Positions 25,601 through 30,020 of a stretch of DNA of 64,000 nucleotides are shown piece by piece. The position numbers and the translations under genes were made by a program. Source of the DNA: Chrysogorgia sp. JL179-B06. Taxonomy: Eukaryota; Cnidaria; Anthozoa; Scleralcyonacea; Chrysogorgiidae. Every line of letters begins with the position of its first letter. The first letter of the stretch is position 1. The stretch is taken from contig JAYKKM010000382.1 in the NCBI GenBank assembly GCA_035772405.1, forward strand, positions 179,001-243,000, read 5' to 3'. The notes under the pieces were generated by a model. That model was given only the letters and a program-made list of their open reading frames with translations. It was not told the DNA's origin and did not search any database.

Positions 25601-28600
25601 GTGACATAATGATATGAACTGCTGTACAAATAGTGACTCCCAGTTTGATTTAACTTGTGTGGTTATTAGGTGGTTATTGAGGGGTTAGTGTGTGTTTATT
25701 GAGTGTTTATTTGGTGGTAATTGGATGGTTAAATCCTTTTAAACTTTAGCTACTGAGTTAAACCGGTTGTATATAAAAGTGTAGTTGGCGTTAAGTGATA
25801 GATAAAATATGAGCGTCCGATTTTTATATGATATACAAACTCGAGCCGAAGACGAGCGTTTGTATATCAGATAAAGATCGACGCGAATATTTTATATGGT
25901 TTATCAAATAAATACACATATATATGTTCATATCTATCTACTATCTTGAAGATACAAGCTGTTTTAGCTGAGGAAATCGAAGGAAAAGTTTATCAGGATG
26001 AATCTTTATCCGATTTAAAACCTCCGTCGTGCCAGTGATTTCCTTTTTTCTTCTTTTTGAATTATTAATGAATGTGATAACTGTTGTTGTGAAATTCATT
26101 AATAATTCATGAAGAAAATTCAAAAAGAAATTAATATTTAATCAATATCTGTAAATTCGGATACAACATTCATTAATAAAAAATCAATGCTTTATAGAAA
26201 CTAATAATTAATTAATTAATTAAATAAATGAAGATAATTCAAAATAAATAAATATTTAATCAGCATCTTTAACACAGGATAAAACTTACTCAAAATGGGC
26301 TTTTTCGGAGTTAAAATAATTTATTTGTACCGTTTATACAACTTCCAAACAAAGTATTTATATATTCTATTCATTTTACAAGTCCGTTAAAACATTCGCG
26401 GTCGATGTTTACTGGCAGTTACAACGGCTTGCCATTGTAACTGCCCATGCACAAACATCGGCCGCTCATGTTTTAACTACTTCTTAAAACATAGTTAACA
26501 ATGGTCTCGGGGTATCGTTAACTTTCCAAAATATAATAAATAATGGCGGTTTTTTTGGACAATTTTACCACGAACAACTAAAGCAACAACAGAACCGCTT
26601 TCCGAGAGTTTTCAACCAGTATGTTAATTTGGTAATAGCTGTTCGATGTAGAGCTCCGTAAGAGATACAGGTTTGGCATGAGAGAGTCAATCGTTTATTT
26701 CGCAAAACTTTGAATCCTGGCTATTAAACCAATGATTCAATTTCTGCATGCTCTTCGCTTTTATGCATTGGGAAGTTTTGTGCAAGTGATAAGCGAAACG
26801 TTTGTGAATATATTCTGAATGTCAAAAGCAAAGATGGTCAAGACTATATGGAATAAATAGCAAAGTGAAAAGGTAGTAAACTGCCAAGATTTTTAATAAT
26901 GAAATACTGACATTTCGAGTGGAGACCTTCATCTTGATCTGATGAAGATCTTACTCTGATGGTCTTACTCTGATGGTCTTACTCTGATGGTCTTACTCTG
27001 ATGGTCTTACTCTGATGGTCTTACTCTGATGGTCTTACTCTGATGGTCTTACTCTGATGGTCTTACTCTGATGGTCTTACTCTGATGATCTTACTCTGAT
27101 GGTCTTACTCTGATGGTCTTACTCTGATGGTCTTACTCTGATGGTCTTACTCTGATGGTCTTACTCTGATGGTCTTACTCTGATGGTCTTACTCTGATGG
27201 TCTGATGGTCTTACTCTGATGGTCTTACTCTGATGGTCTTACTCTGATGGTCTTACTCTGATGGTCTTACTCTGATGGTCTTACTCTGATGGTCTTACTC
27301 TGATGGTCTTACTATGATGGTCTTACTCTGATGGTCTTACTCTGATGATGGTCTTACTCTGATGGTCTTACTCTGATGGTCTTACTCTGATGGTCTTACT
27401 CTGATGGTCTTACTCTGATGGTCTTACTCTGATGGTCTTACTCTGATGGTCTTACTCTGGTGGTCTTACTCTGGTGGTCTTACTCTGATGGTCTTACTCT
27501 GATGGTCTTACTCTGATGGTCTTACTCTGATGGTCTTACTCTGATGGTCTTACTGTGATGGTCTTACTCTGATGAAGGTCTTACTCTGATGGTCTTACTC
27601 TGATGGTCTTACTCTGATGGTCTTACTCTGATGGTCTTACTCTGATGGTCTTACTCTGATGGTCTTACTCTGATGGTCTTACTCTGATGAAGGTCTTACT
27701 CTGATGAAGGTCTTACTCTGATGAAGGTCTTACTCTCATGAAGGTCTTACTCTGATGAACGGCTCCGCTCGAAATGTCAGTATTTCGTTACTAAAAATCT
27801 TGGCAGTTTACTGCCAAACTGCCTTTTCACTTTGCTATATATTCAAAACGCAGCACTACTTTTTAATATATGGAATCTCTCTTTGTTTGTCACATCACTG
27901 CCTAAAGTTAACCTTTTCGAAAAAGGTTCAAAAAAATATTACGGCAAAATTTCAAAGTATTTCACGCACCCCAGTGTTTAATTATCGTAGCACAAAATAT
28001 TAAAACTGTTGCTCAAATCGCAAACTTTGCATATACAAACGACATGTTTAGAATAGTTATAAATATGACATTATATATACTAGTCGTTAAAGGTCGTATA
28101 TATAACATCGGGGAATTTAACATATTTGTAATCTATGGATTCTCCTGAGAAAAATTGTAATATATCTTGTCAGCCGAAAATTTCATCTTCATATACTTTT
28201 TTGCTGTTAAAGTTGACGGAAGTGATGTCATAGCGGGTATCTCTAAACAGGTTTTCATGTAGACAGATACCCGCTATGACATCGCTTCCGTCAACTTTAA
28301 CAGCAAAAAAGTCTATGAAGATGACATTTTCGGCTGACAAGATATATTACAATTTTTCTCAGGAGAATCCATAGATTACAAATATGTTAAATTCCCACAG
28401 ATGTTATACGACCTTTAACGTAGGAGGTAGTTAACCACAATAATTACCACAAAAATTGGCGAGAAGCATGAAGTAGTCATGACATAACAAATCAACTCTT
28501 GGTTGAAGAGAGATGCTTCAGGAACCATGGAACCTGGCAGAATGACTTGGTTGGCACAAATGCTAGAGCATTTCATAGTTAGTAGAAGGGATGGTTTGGA

Positions 28601-29924
28601 AGGTCTGCAAAAGTTATTGTTCACATTCACGGTCACTGAACGTATTGTATTTTCTGTATAATGAAGCAGTCATTCAATAACAACGTTCAGATTTAATTAG
28701 TGTAGTCGTTGTGAGTCCTTCGCCGTCACGTGTACATAGAATTTCCTTTCTCCAACCAATAACAAACACTTTCTCCAAAACAATAACATGCCCGTTGCGT
28801 CATCTTGAAACGTCCAAACCATCCCCTTCTACTAACTATGAGCATTTATAAAGAGACAAGATATGCAAGTCACATTCGCACTGAAAACTGCAGATCATTA
28901 TTATAGCTGAAATAGTTATCGGAAAATGTTTGACTAGTTTGTGGTTTTTACGCCGCCTGCCCCCTCGCCGACATTTTTCCATCAGATTTGGGATAATTAC
29001 ATAATTACACAAAATAATTTCCCCTAAATAGACCACAAACGTGACTACATCATCTTCATGGGTAATCTCAAGCAATGAAAATATTTCAAGATTTAGTTTG
29101 ACGCTAATCTGGCTTTAAAAAATGGGTTTTGCGGTTGTTCTGTATGTTCAAGGGATTACGGAACCAATTAAAATAATCTGAGGTAGTTTCAACGTAAAAG
29201 GTGCTCTCAAAAACCTTTCTTGACGTTGGGTCATATTTTTGCAAAACCTAAGGATCGTATTGCGAAGGAACACAGGAAAGACGCTATTTATTCTATTCAG
29301 TGCAATGACTGTGATGAGGAGTACATCGGTCAGACTAAACGTCAGTTTCGTGCGCGTTTAAAAGAACACCAAAAGGCTGTTTTCTTTTCAAAAAAGGAAA
29401 ATTCTGCTTTGTTGGAGCACGCGTGCGTAACCTACCATAATATTGCATGGGAAAATTCCAAAATTATTACCACTAATCCGCGGCATATCAATGGTTTATT
29501 ACCAGAAGCTTATTTGCATCTTGTTAATAGATAAGGTCATCATCGGCTCTATGAGGATATCAATGCGGACCCTAACTTTACAACGATCACCCCTGATGAA
29601 GACACTAGATTGGAGTGTCGAAACGTAGGATGATTCACAGTAATTTTTAATGTTACGCTAAAAAATTTTTTAAAGCAGAGTAGCGTCAAACTATGTGTGA
29701 TTTATCACCTGGTTGCGTTGGAAATTATTTGTTGAATTCCAAGATTTAGGTACATGGTAAAAAAATTGAACGTAACTGGTATTTTTTGTCTTTTTTAGGG
29801 CATCCCAACTCTCGATAAAGATGGCGAGCCAATTAGTGCTAAACAGTTGAAAAAATTGAAAAAACTTTATCAACAGCAAGAGAAATTATATAATACTGTG
29901 GGGCCTGGTGCCAGTAAAAGCTAA
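1036..29924 (+). CDS. CARS1: Cysteinyl-tRNA synthetase, cytosolic type, 3' part of gene (11 exons in window)
   Basis: The enzyme charges tRNA-Cys with cysteine in the cytosol. Exons recognised: 1036-1076, 4598-4685, 7029-7136, 8183-8308 (perhaps to 8371), 14956-14996, 19345-19493, 20282-20513, 21666-21736, 21909-21968, 24026-24109 and 29799-29924. All but the end of the fourth join in phase with GT/AG borders. Seen in order: [10 protein letters not shown]; the zinc/adenylate segment ending [23 protein letters not shown] followed by the class I signature KMSKSLKNF; the anticodon-binding helical region ([20 protein letters not shown]); and a Lys/Glu-rich C-terminal extension typical of eukaryotic cytosolic CARS. 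Stop at 29922-29924, with AATAAA about 90 bp downstream. N-terminal exons precede the window. Introns of up to about 6.6 kb are filled with transposons. Family assignment is secure; exon edges are good to a base or two. Confidence 0.93.
1077..1621. other. Intron sequence, nothing recognised
   Basis: No coding similarity, RNA gene or clear repeat structure was seen. The short open frame at 1219-1401 has no recognisable content. Confidence 0.5.
1622..1767. repeat. Short foldback
   Basis: Inverted arms CTACTAATTAACC... and ...GGTTAATAAGTAG enclose a nested pair: ACGGTAAAATATCAAA near 1654 against the complement ending in TTTGATATTTTACCGT. Almost the whole stretch folds on itself, so it is a probable MITE relic. 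Confidence 0.6.
1772..2232. mobile_element. TTAA-flanked MITE, AGTGCC family, copy 1
   Basis: Long terminal inverted repeats (roughly 190 bp) begin AGTGCCCATAACCTC and end GAGGTTAGGGGCACT. They are flanked by TTAA at 1768-1771 and 2233-2236. There is no coding capacity. Related in its ends to the copy at 7159-7673. TTAA duplication plus AGTGC ends resemble the autonomous THAP element at 15721, so mobilisation by a Kolobok-type transposase is likely (inference). Confidence 0.8.
2237..2754. mobile_element. TTAA-flanked MITE, AGGGATATGG family
   Basis: Ends AGGGATATGGCAATAAA and its complement TTTATTGCCATATCCCT. TTAA at 2233-2236 is shared with the neighbouring MITE, and TTAA at 2755-2758 lies on the other side. 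The interior is largely self-complementary with no open frame. Confidence 0.8.
2934..3353. mobile_element. MITE with CTCTTTCCTGTCCGG ends, copy 1
   Basis: Terminal inverted repeats CTCTTTCCTGTCCGGC / GCCGGTCAGGAAAGAG. TTAA follows on the right (3354-3357); the left target copy is degraded. An inverted, diverged copy lies at 8380-8721 and a fragment at 38967-39060. Confidence 0.7.
3595..4107 (+). mobile_element. 5'-truncated LINE (non-LTR retrotransposon) tail with target-site duplication
   Basis: The insertion 3608-4094 is bracketed by the 13-bp duplication ATATGTTAAAATG (3595-3607 and 4095-4107). The open frame 3625-3873 begins with a C-x2-C...H...C reverse-transcriptase-tail motif ([16 protein letters not shown]) typical of the C-terminus of CR1/Jockey-like ORF2. 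A 3' UTR and an A-rich tail (AATAATAAAAAAA) follow. This is a dead-on-arrival copy. Confidence 0.8.
4362..4540. repeat. Dispersed ATTCGTCGATTATTCGCAC repeat, copy 2
   Basis: Direct copy of the 518-680 repeat, including the GTCGTGATTCTTGTCATGAA tail. It is preceded at 4239-4350 by CCTAACCCC-type words of the kind also found at 6690-6770 and 42250-42300. Confidence 0.6.
4598..4685 (+). CDS. CARS1: CARS1 exon ([17 protein letters not shown])
   Basis: Encodes the conserved DIHxGGxDLxFPHHxNE block that lies beside the catalytic zinc and adenylate site. Acceptor TTTTAG, donor GTAATC. It starts with the last base of a codon split from exon 1036-1076. Confidence 0.92.
4992..5009. repeat. Poly-C tract
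   Basis: Uninterrupted run of about 18 C residues. A second, shorter run lies at about 6749-6761. Length is uncertain in any assembly. Confidence 0.8.
5030..5255. mobile_element. MITE with about 75-bp inverted arms
   Basis: The arm starting ACGGTCGGCGTTAGATC is repeated inverted at the right end (GATCTAACGCCGACCGT). The arms extend inward to GATGTTTTTTAGTATAACC. A short G/T-rich centre separates them. Target duplication unclear. Confidence 0.7.
5256..6235. other. Intron sequence, nothing recognised
   Basis: A+T-rich stretch without a recognisable gene. The - strand open frame at 5506-5694 shows no known motif. Confidence 0.45.
6236..6935. repeat. Composite (nested) foldback
   Basis: The outermost short arms near 6236-6253 and 6917-6935 share CGACCTAAACCA. 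Inside are two further inverted pairs: 6253-6284 with 6513-6546, and 6551-6619 with 6857-6926. This reads as one foldback that acquired a second one. Confidence 0.55.
7029..7136 (+). CDS. CARS1: CARS1 exon with KMSKS signature
   Basis: Acceptor CACCTGTAG, donor GTATGC, phase 0 at both ends. Encodes [13 protein letters not shown] and the class I KMSKS ATP-binding signature ([13 protein letters not shown]), intact. Confidence 0.95.
7159..7673. mobile_element. TTAA-flanked MITE, AGTGCC family, copy 2
   Basis: Ends AGTGTCTATAACATC / ...TTACAGGCACT, flanked by TTAA at 7155-7158 and 7674-7677. The inner arms (GGAAGAACTTTTAAAATGAT) match those of the 1772-2232 copy. Confidence 0.8.
7678..8058. mobile_element. 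TTAA-flanked MITE, AGGACATTGG family
   Basis: Ends AGGACATTGGCAAC / GTTGCCAATGTCCT. TTAA at 7674-7677 is shared with the preceding MITE, and TTAA at 8059-8062. Almost entirely palindromic, with TGACGTCAG near the middle of each arm. Confidence 0.8.
8183..8371 (+). CDS. CARS1: CARS1 exon with uncertain 3' end
   Basis: Starts after CAACAG. It encodes [19 protein letters not shown] and continues to EKLFN at 8308, where a GT occurs. In the next frame, bases 8358-8371 read AELN plus two bases (AA) before GTGTTT. These two bases complete exactly the split codon opening the exon at 14956, and AELN matches the family sequence just before that point. I infer either one longer exon with a 1-base shift between about 8309 and 8350 or a small unfound exon. 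Clear up to 8308, tentative beyond. Confidence 0.75.
8380..8721. mobile_element. MITE with CTCTTxCCTGTCCGG ends, copy 2
   Basis: Inverted relative to the 2934-3353 copy. TTAA at 8376-8379 and 8722-8725. Its left end starts nine bases after the putative CARS1 exon end at 8371. Confidence 0.7.
8726..9069. other. Intron sequence, nothing recognised
   Basis: No gene or structured repeat seen; A+T-rich. Confidence 0.4.
9149..9203 (-). ncRNA. Hammerhead ribozyme candidate (PLE-associated)
   Basis: On the - strand the core reads CTGACGA, then helix II GACACT / AGTGTC around a 7-nt loop, then GAAA, then C-G and TT. Helix I is ACCC before the core and GGGT after it. All invariant CUGANGA and GAAA positions are present. 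Helix III is minimal (A-U and C-G), as in ribozymes described from Penelope-like elements. Activity is not shown. Confidence 0.65.
9476..9527 (+). pseudogene. Degenerate hammerhead motif
   Basis: Mirror copy of the 9149-9203 motif. The CTGANGA box is changed to ATAATGA and GAAAC to GAAAT, so the catalytic core is lost. Confidence 0.6.
10171..10416. repeat. 18-bp minisatellite (ACGCAAGCGCAAGTACTA)
   Basis: About 14 tandem units of ACGCAAGCGCAAGTACTR, differing mainly at one A/G position. The unit shares ACGCAAGC with the adjoining foldback arm. The open frames across it on both strands are simply translated repeat. Confidence 0.9.
10680..11007 (+). mobile_element. LINE 3' end with TTAC-repeat tail
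   Basis: A frame ending at about 10850 reads [19 protein letters not shown], the 'LWNSLP' C-terminal motif of CR1/Jockey-type reverse transcriptases. A 3' UTR follows, then a simple (CTTA)n tail at 10990-11007. Only the last ~55 codons remain. Confidence 0.75.
11088..11751. other. Intron sequence, nothing recognised
   Basis: A GC-rich patch (11570-11620) occurs but no gene or repeat was recognised. Confidence 0.4.
11752..12071. mobile_element. TTAA-flanked MITE, AGGTGCAGTCC family
   Basis: Terminal repeats AGGTGCAGTCCAGTCCGTTC and (imperfect) GGAATGGACGGCACCT, with TTAA at 11748-11751 and 12072-12075. Confidence 0.75.
12151..12686. mobile_element. Probable TTAA MITE, AGTGCCACTG end
   Basis: Left end TTAA then AGTGCCACTGTGATC; right end GCAGGGGCACT followed by GTAA, a mutated TTAA. 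The inverted repeats are weak and old. Confidence 0.5.
12907..13159. mobile_element. TTAA MITE with ATTCTCCTGAG palindrome, copy 1
   Basis: Nearly whole-length palindrome beginning AGTGCATATAACGTCTGTGG and ending in GGCACT, with TTAA at 12903-12906 and 13160-13163. A second copy of the family is at 28091-28414. Confidence 0.8.
13160..13879. other. Intron sequence, nothing recognised
   Basis: No gene seen. The open frame at 13181-13381 lacks any known motif. Confidence 0.4.
13890..14510 (-). pseudogene. BEL/Pao LTR-retrotransposon reverse transcriptase relic
   Basis: Two overlapping - strand frames together cover an RT domain. One carries [19 protein letters not shown] and IALAGDI (the Pao-type 'ALAGDI.KAFLQ' area). 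The other carries [19 protein letters not shown] and the catalytic box YVDD. Frame changes and a small internal repeat of the AGATCTTTCTGTA type interrupt it. No LTRs, integrase or gag were found, so it is a short inactive fragment inside a CARS1 intron. Confidence 0.8.
14956..14996 (+). CDS. CARS1: CARS1 exon ([13 protein letters not shown])
   Basis: Acceptor TTTGTTTAG, donor GTAAGT. One base completes a split codon, then [13 protein letters not shown], then one base leading into the exon at 19345 to give ALCDSVDTP. It matches the family block FYDKK...ALCD. Confidence 0.85.
15068..15432. repeat. Foldback repeat
   Basis: Left arm (about 15068-15170) and right arm (about 15341-15432) are imperfect inverted copies sharing GAACATGGTTCAAGTTA-type sequence and CACCATAGTAACAG. 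Probable MITE. Confidence 0.65.
15491..15560. repeat. GC-rich hairpin repeat
   Basis: TCGTTCCCAGGGCCTTATCT and AAGGCCTTGGGAACGA are inverted around CTCCCCCCGG...CGGGGAG. It is flanked by TGACGTCA words on both sides. Confidence 0.7.
15978..17675 (+). pseudogene. THAP-domain transposase-like gene, frameshifted
   Basis: Five exons are inferred: 15978-16285, 16431-16606, 16748-16902, 17155-17356 and 17548-17675. Exon 1 starts [12 protein letters not shown], a THAP C2CH zinc finger (C-x4-C, then [11 protein letters not shown] and a CVCS segment). Exon 2 has [20 protein letters not shown] and exon 3 has [14 protein letters not shown], blocks I recognise from uncharacterised THAP proteins of cnidarians and fish. 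The last exon has a small C-x2-C...H...C zinc knuckle ([12 protein letters not shown]). Frame breaks occur near 16170 (end of the THAP finger), at the exon 2/3 junction and near 17260. The role is inferred to be DNA binding and transposition of the surrounding element. Catalytic residues were not identified. Confidence 0.75.
18089..19002 (-). pseudogene. P2X7 C-terminal (ballast) domain protein inside transposon, frameshifted
   Basis: Three - strand exons: 18774-19002, 18399-18664 and 18089-18244. Exon 1 begins [15 protein letters not shown], is acidic, then (after a frame change) gives a coiled-coil-like [17 protein letters not shown]. Exon 2 opens with a C-x-C-x2-C cluster (CKCKNC), then CCQDIEKC and CITHHPEF. 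Exon 3 has [32 protein letters not shown] and FKGFED. This is the Cys-rich pattern of the vertebrate P2X7 cytoplasmic domain (AYR...lPsC..w.IR..F...GF). No channel segments are present. A direct 11-bp duplication near 18620-18640 shifts the frame after the first cysteines. Function in the element is unknown. Confidence 0.75.
19345..19493 (+). CDS. CARS1: CARS1 exon (anticodon-binding helices)
   Basis: Acceptor TTTTAAAG, donor GTATGT. Encodes [17 protein letters not shown] and [14 protein letters not shown], the helical region after the KMSKS domain. Confidence 0.93.
19574..19836. mobile_element. Penelope-like element fragment (GIY-YIG end plus half ribozyme)
   Basis: On the - strand 19590-19785 encodes [14 protein letters not shown] and [14 protein letters not shown], the end of the GIY-YIG endonuclease frame seen intact at 29247-29534. 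At 19808-19836 on the + strand GTGTCGAAACGTTGGGTCAT is the 3' half of the hammerhead; the CTGANGA half is missing. Confidence 0.7.
20282..20513 (+). CDS. CARS1: CARS1 exon (IFGANEG...[10 protein letters not shown])
   Basis: Encodes [32 protein letters not shown] and [18 protein letters not shown], the conserved C-terminal helical domain of eukaryotic CysRS. Phase 0 start, phase 1 end, donor GTGAGT. Confidence 0.95.
20514..20940. other. Intron sequence, nothing recognised
   Basis: No gene or repeat recognised apart from a short open frame (from 20717) that runs into the tRNA-like repeat. Confidence 0.4.
20998..21064 (-). pseudogene. tRNA-like repeat, copy 1 (truncated)
   Basis: On the - strand it has GTCTCGG, the D arm GCTC/GAGC, and a B box GGTTCGATTCC. 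The 3' acceptor strand is missing. It is followed by the same CTGAGGATAC...GACGATCGTCCATG arm as the 21191-21370 element. Confidence 0.65.
21191..21370. repeat. Foldback element with a complete tRNA-like core
   Basis: Arms CAGACGATACGTAGACGATC...CTGAGTC and GACTCAG...GACGATCGTCCATGTATCGTCTG are inverted copies about 50 bp long, enclosing the tRNA-like sequence 21245-21316. Related half copies lie at 20940-21064 and 21460-21555. Confidence 0.75.
21245..21316 (+). pseudogene. tRNA-like sequence (anticodon-position GGC)
   Basis: A 72-nt cloverleaf: acceptor GTCTCGG/CCGGGAC, D arm GCTC/GAGC, T arm ACAGG/CCTGT with TTCGATT loop. The anticodon loop CCGGCAA has C instead of the invariant U33 and the stem has a mismatch. 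It is therefore more likely a tRNA-derived (SINE-like) sequence than a working tRNA-Ala. Confidence 0.65.
21475..21555 (+). pseudogene. tRNA-like repeat, copy 3 (T arm plus right arm only)
   Basis: TTACAGGTTCGATTCCTGTA is followed by the right foldback arm ending near TATCGTC. The 5' tRNA half is deleted. Confidence 0.6.
21666..21736 (+). CDS. CARS1: CARS1 exon ([14 protein letters not shown])
   Basis: Acceptor GTTACAG, donor GTAACT. Encodes [19 protein letters not shown], the start of the charged C-terminal extension. Confidence 0.92.
21909..21968 (+). CDS. CARS1: CARS1 exon (Lys/Glu-rich)
   Basis: Twenty in-phase codons, [20 protein letters not shown], between TTTTTTAG and GTTTGT. Matches the charged helix of the cytosolic enzyme. 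Confidence 0.85.
22059..22114. repeat. (GGAC)n tetranucleotide repeat
   Basis: About 13 GGAC units. Shorter GGAC runs occur at 23130-23154 and a TGTC run at 23632-23656. Confidence 0.9.
22120..22432 (-). pseudogene. Penelope-like element GIY-YIG endonuclease fragment
   Basis: The - strand frame shows [20 protein letters not shown], the GIY-YIG nuclease core (GxVY...YVG), preceded by a CDSS segment and followed by [12 protein letters not shown] and [12 protein letters not shown]. In PLEs this domain lies C-terminal to the reverse transcriptase. Here the RT is absent and the frame runs into the GGAC repeat (poly-RPSV), so the piece is truncated on both sides. Confidence 0.8.
22550..22595 (+). 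ncRNA. Hammerhead ribozyme candidate, complete core
   Basis: Core CTGAAGA (22558-22564), helix II GGGGC/GCCCC with AGT loop, GAAA, then CGTT. Helix I is TGAAC immediately before the core and GTTCA immediately after. All conserved positions fit CUGANGA...GAAA...UH. It lies on the strand opposite to the adjacent GIY-YIG fragment. Confidence 0.75.
22623..22656. repeat. AT dinucleotide microsatellite
   Basis: (AT)n run with one TTT interruption, at the 3' tail of the adjoining - strand LINE fragment. Confidence 0.85.
22680..23125 (-). mobile_element. LINE fragment (RT C-terminus), - strand
   Basis: Reads [18 protein letters not shown], one stop, then [28 protein letters not shown] and [15 protein letters not shown], the C-terminal 'NRAARVITG...YNLR...GAKLWNSLP' series of CR1/Rex-type reverse transcriptases. 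Truncated at the 5' end. Confidence 0.8.
23138..23558 (+). mobile_element. LINE fragment (RT C-terminus), + strand
   Basis: Reads [13 protein letters not shown], then [31 protein letters not shown], then (after a shift) [14 protein letters not shown]. This is the 'LRWAGHVxRM...RLPR...WR' tail of RTE/CR1-like ORF2, with at least two frame breaks. Confidence 0.75.
23811..23975. repeat. Short tandem repeat, about 55-60 bp unit
   Basis: Three to four units containing AGCCAATCAGAAGCGG and TATATTAAATCTA, increasingly diverged to the right. Confidence 0.7.
24026..24109 (+). CDS. CARS1: CARS1 exon ([19 protein letters not shown])
   Basis: Encodes [20 protein letters not shown], matching the conserved 'PPSEMF..ETDKYSKFDE' of the cytosolic enzyme. 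Acceptor TTTTAG, donor GTAGCT. Confidence 0.95.
24645..24851 (+). pseudogene. RecQ-like helicase N-terminal fragment
   Basis: Reads [40 protein letters not shown], then [19 protein letters not shown]...LL.G.DVL..L.TGFGKS is the helicase motif 0/Walker A of RecQ-family DNA helicases. The frame stops just after Walker A, and no DEAH box or helicase C domain follows, so internal sequence has been deleted. Confidence 0.7.
25019..25346 (-). pseudogene. Second (convergent) gene remnant of the helicase element
   Basis: - strand sequence carries [15 protein letters not shown], [14 protein letters not shown] and [13 protein letters not shown] segments, and similar segments occur on the + strand of copy 2 (36840-37075). 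I do not recognise a family. Frames are broken in both copies. Confidence 0.5.
25800..25905. repeat. Foldback
   Basis: ATATGATATACAAACTCG and CGAGCGTTTGTATATCA form the inner stem, with ATAAAATAT/ATATTTTAT outside. Confidence 0.6.
26386..26477. repeat. Foldback
   Basis: GTTAAAACATTCGCGGTCGA and TCGGCCGCTCATGTTTTAAC are inverted, with CAGTTACAA/TTGTAACTG inside. Confidence 0.65.
26933..27755. repeat. 14-bp minisatellite (GATGGTCTTACTCT)n
   Basis: Roughly 57 tandem units of GATGGTCTTACTCT with rare variants (GATGAAGGTCTTACTCT at the right edge, GATGATCTTACTCT, GGTGGTC). There are no unique spacers, so it is not a CRISPR-type array. Confidence 0.95.
27745..27785 (+). ncRNA. Hammerhead ribozyme candidate at the edge of the minisatellite
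   Basis: CTGATGA (27752-27758), a short helix II (GGC/GCT with one G-U pair), GAAA, then TGTC. Helix I is TACT before and AGTA after. Core complete; helices II and III are weak. The counterpart at 26915-26945 (- strand) has AAGATGA and is broken. Confidence 0.45.
28091..28414. mobile_element. TTAA MITE with ATTCTCCTGAG palindrome, copy 2
   Basis: Starts AGGTCGTATATATAAC and ends GTTATACGACCT, with TTAA at 28087-28090 and 28415-28418. The internal palindrome matches 12907-13159; the outermost bases differ (AGGTCG versus AGTGCAT). Confidence 0.8.
28566..28847. repeat. Foldback with 34-bp arms
   Basis: GAGCATTTCATAGTTAGTAG... at the left and ...CTACTAACTATGAGCATTT at the right share an inverted arm that also includes GGATGGTTTGG. 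Confidence 0.55.
29247..29534 (+). pseudogene. PLE GIY-YIG endonuclease domain fragment
   Basis: Reads [40 protein letters not shown] (split here), then [19 protein letters not shown] and [16 protein letters not shown]...YIGQT and R..RLKEH are the GIY-YIG core and downstream helix; the CxxC pair preceding YIG is typical of PLE nucleases. The reverse transcriptase part is missing. The strand matches the adjacent ribozyme candidate. Confidence 0.8.
29583..29640 (+). ncRNA. Hammerhead ribozyme candidate (PLE-associated)
   Basis: CTGATGA (29593-29599), helix II GACACT/AGTGTC, GAAA, CGTA. Helix I is less complete (ACCC against GGAT) than in the 9149-9203 copy. Core intact. Confidence 0.6.
29799..29924 (+). 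CDS. CARS1: CARS1 terminal exon
   Basis: Encodes [20 protein letters not shown], then [11 protein letters not shown] and a short tail ending ASKS and TAA. This matches the 'GLPTHDxxGxELSKGQxKKLxKL...QEKLY' C-terminus. AATAAA at about 30012. Confidence 0.95.
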   Translation, partial: GIPTLDKDGEPISAKQLKKLKKLYQQQEKLYNTVGPGASKS

Positions 29925-30020
29925 ACTGTGCTTAGAAAATTAATTAAAGAAAATACTTATATGTTTTATTGTTTATGTTTTTCTTTGTCTTTACTCCATT
30001 TTTACTATGAATAAACCCCT

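Larger units (their letters stand above)
26866..27836. mobile_element. Inverted PLE-like ends enclosing a minisatellite
   Basis: AGCAAAGTGAAAAGG...CATTTCGAGTGGA (26866-26932) and CCGCTCGAAATG...CCTTTTCACTTTGCT (27766-27836) are inverted arms of about 65 bp, both containing GAAATACTGACATTTCGA in one orientation. The right arm forms the 3' half of a hammerhead candidate. The whole centre is a 14-bp tandem repeat. Confidence 0.65.
29094..29745 (+). mobile_element. Penelope-like element 3' end
   Basis: Contains the last part of the GIY-YIG frame, a hammerhead motif at about 29583-29640, and outer inverted words AGTTTGACGCTA (29094) and TAGCGTCAAACT (about 29681). Its right end GTGATTTATCACCTGGTTGC matches the outer flank of the inverted PLE pair at 9070. 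5' truncated; inserted in the last CARS1 intron. Confidence 0.75.

Noticed and set aside
26933..27755. Regular repeats that could suggest a CRISPR array
   Set aside because: Head-to-tail 14-bp units without spacers in an animal genome: a minisatellite.
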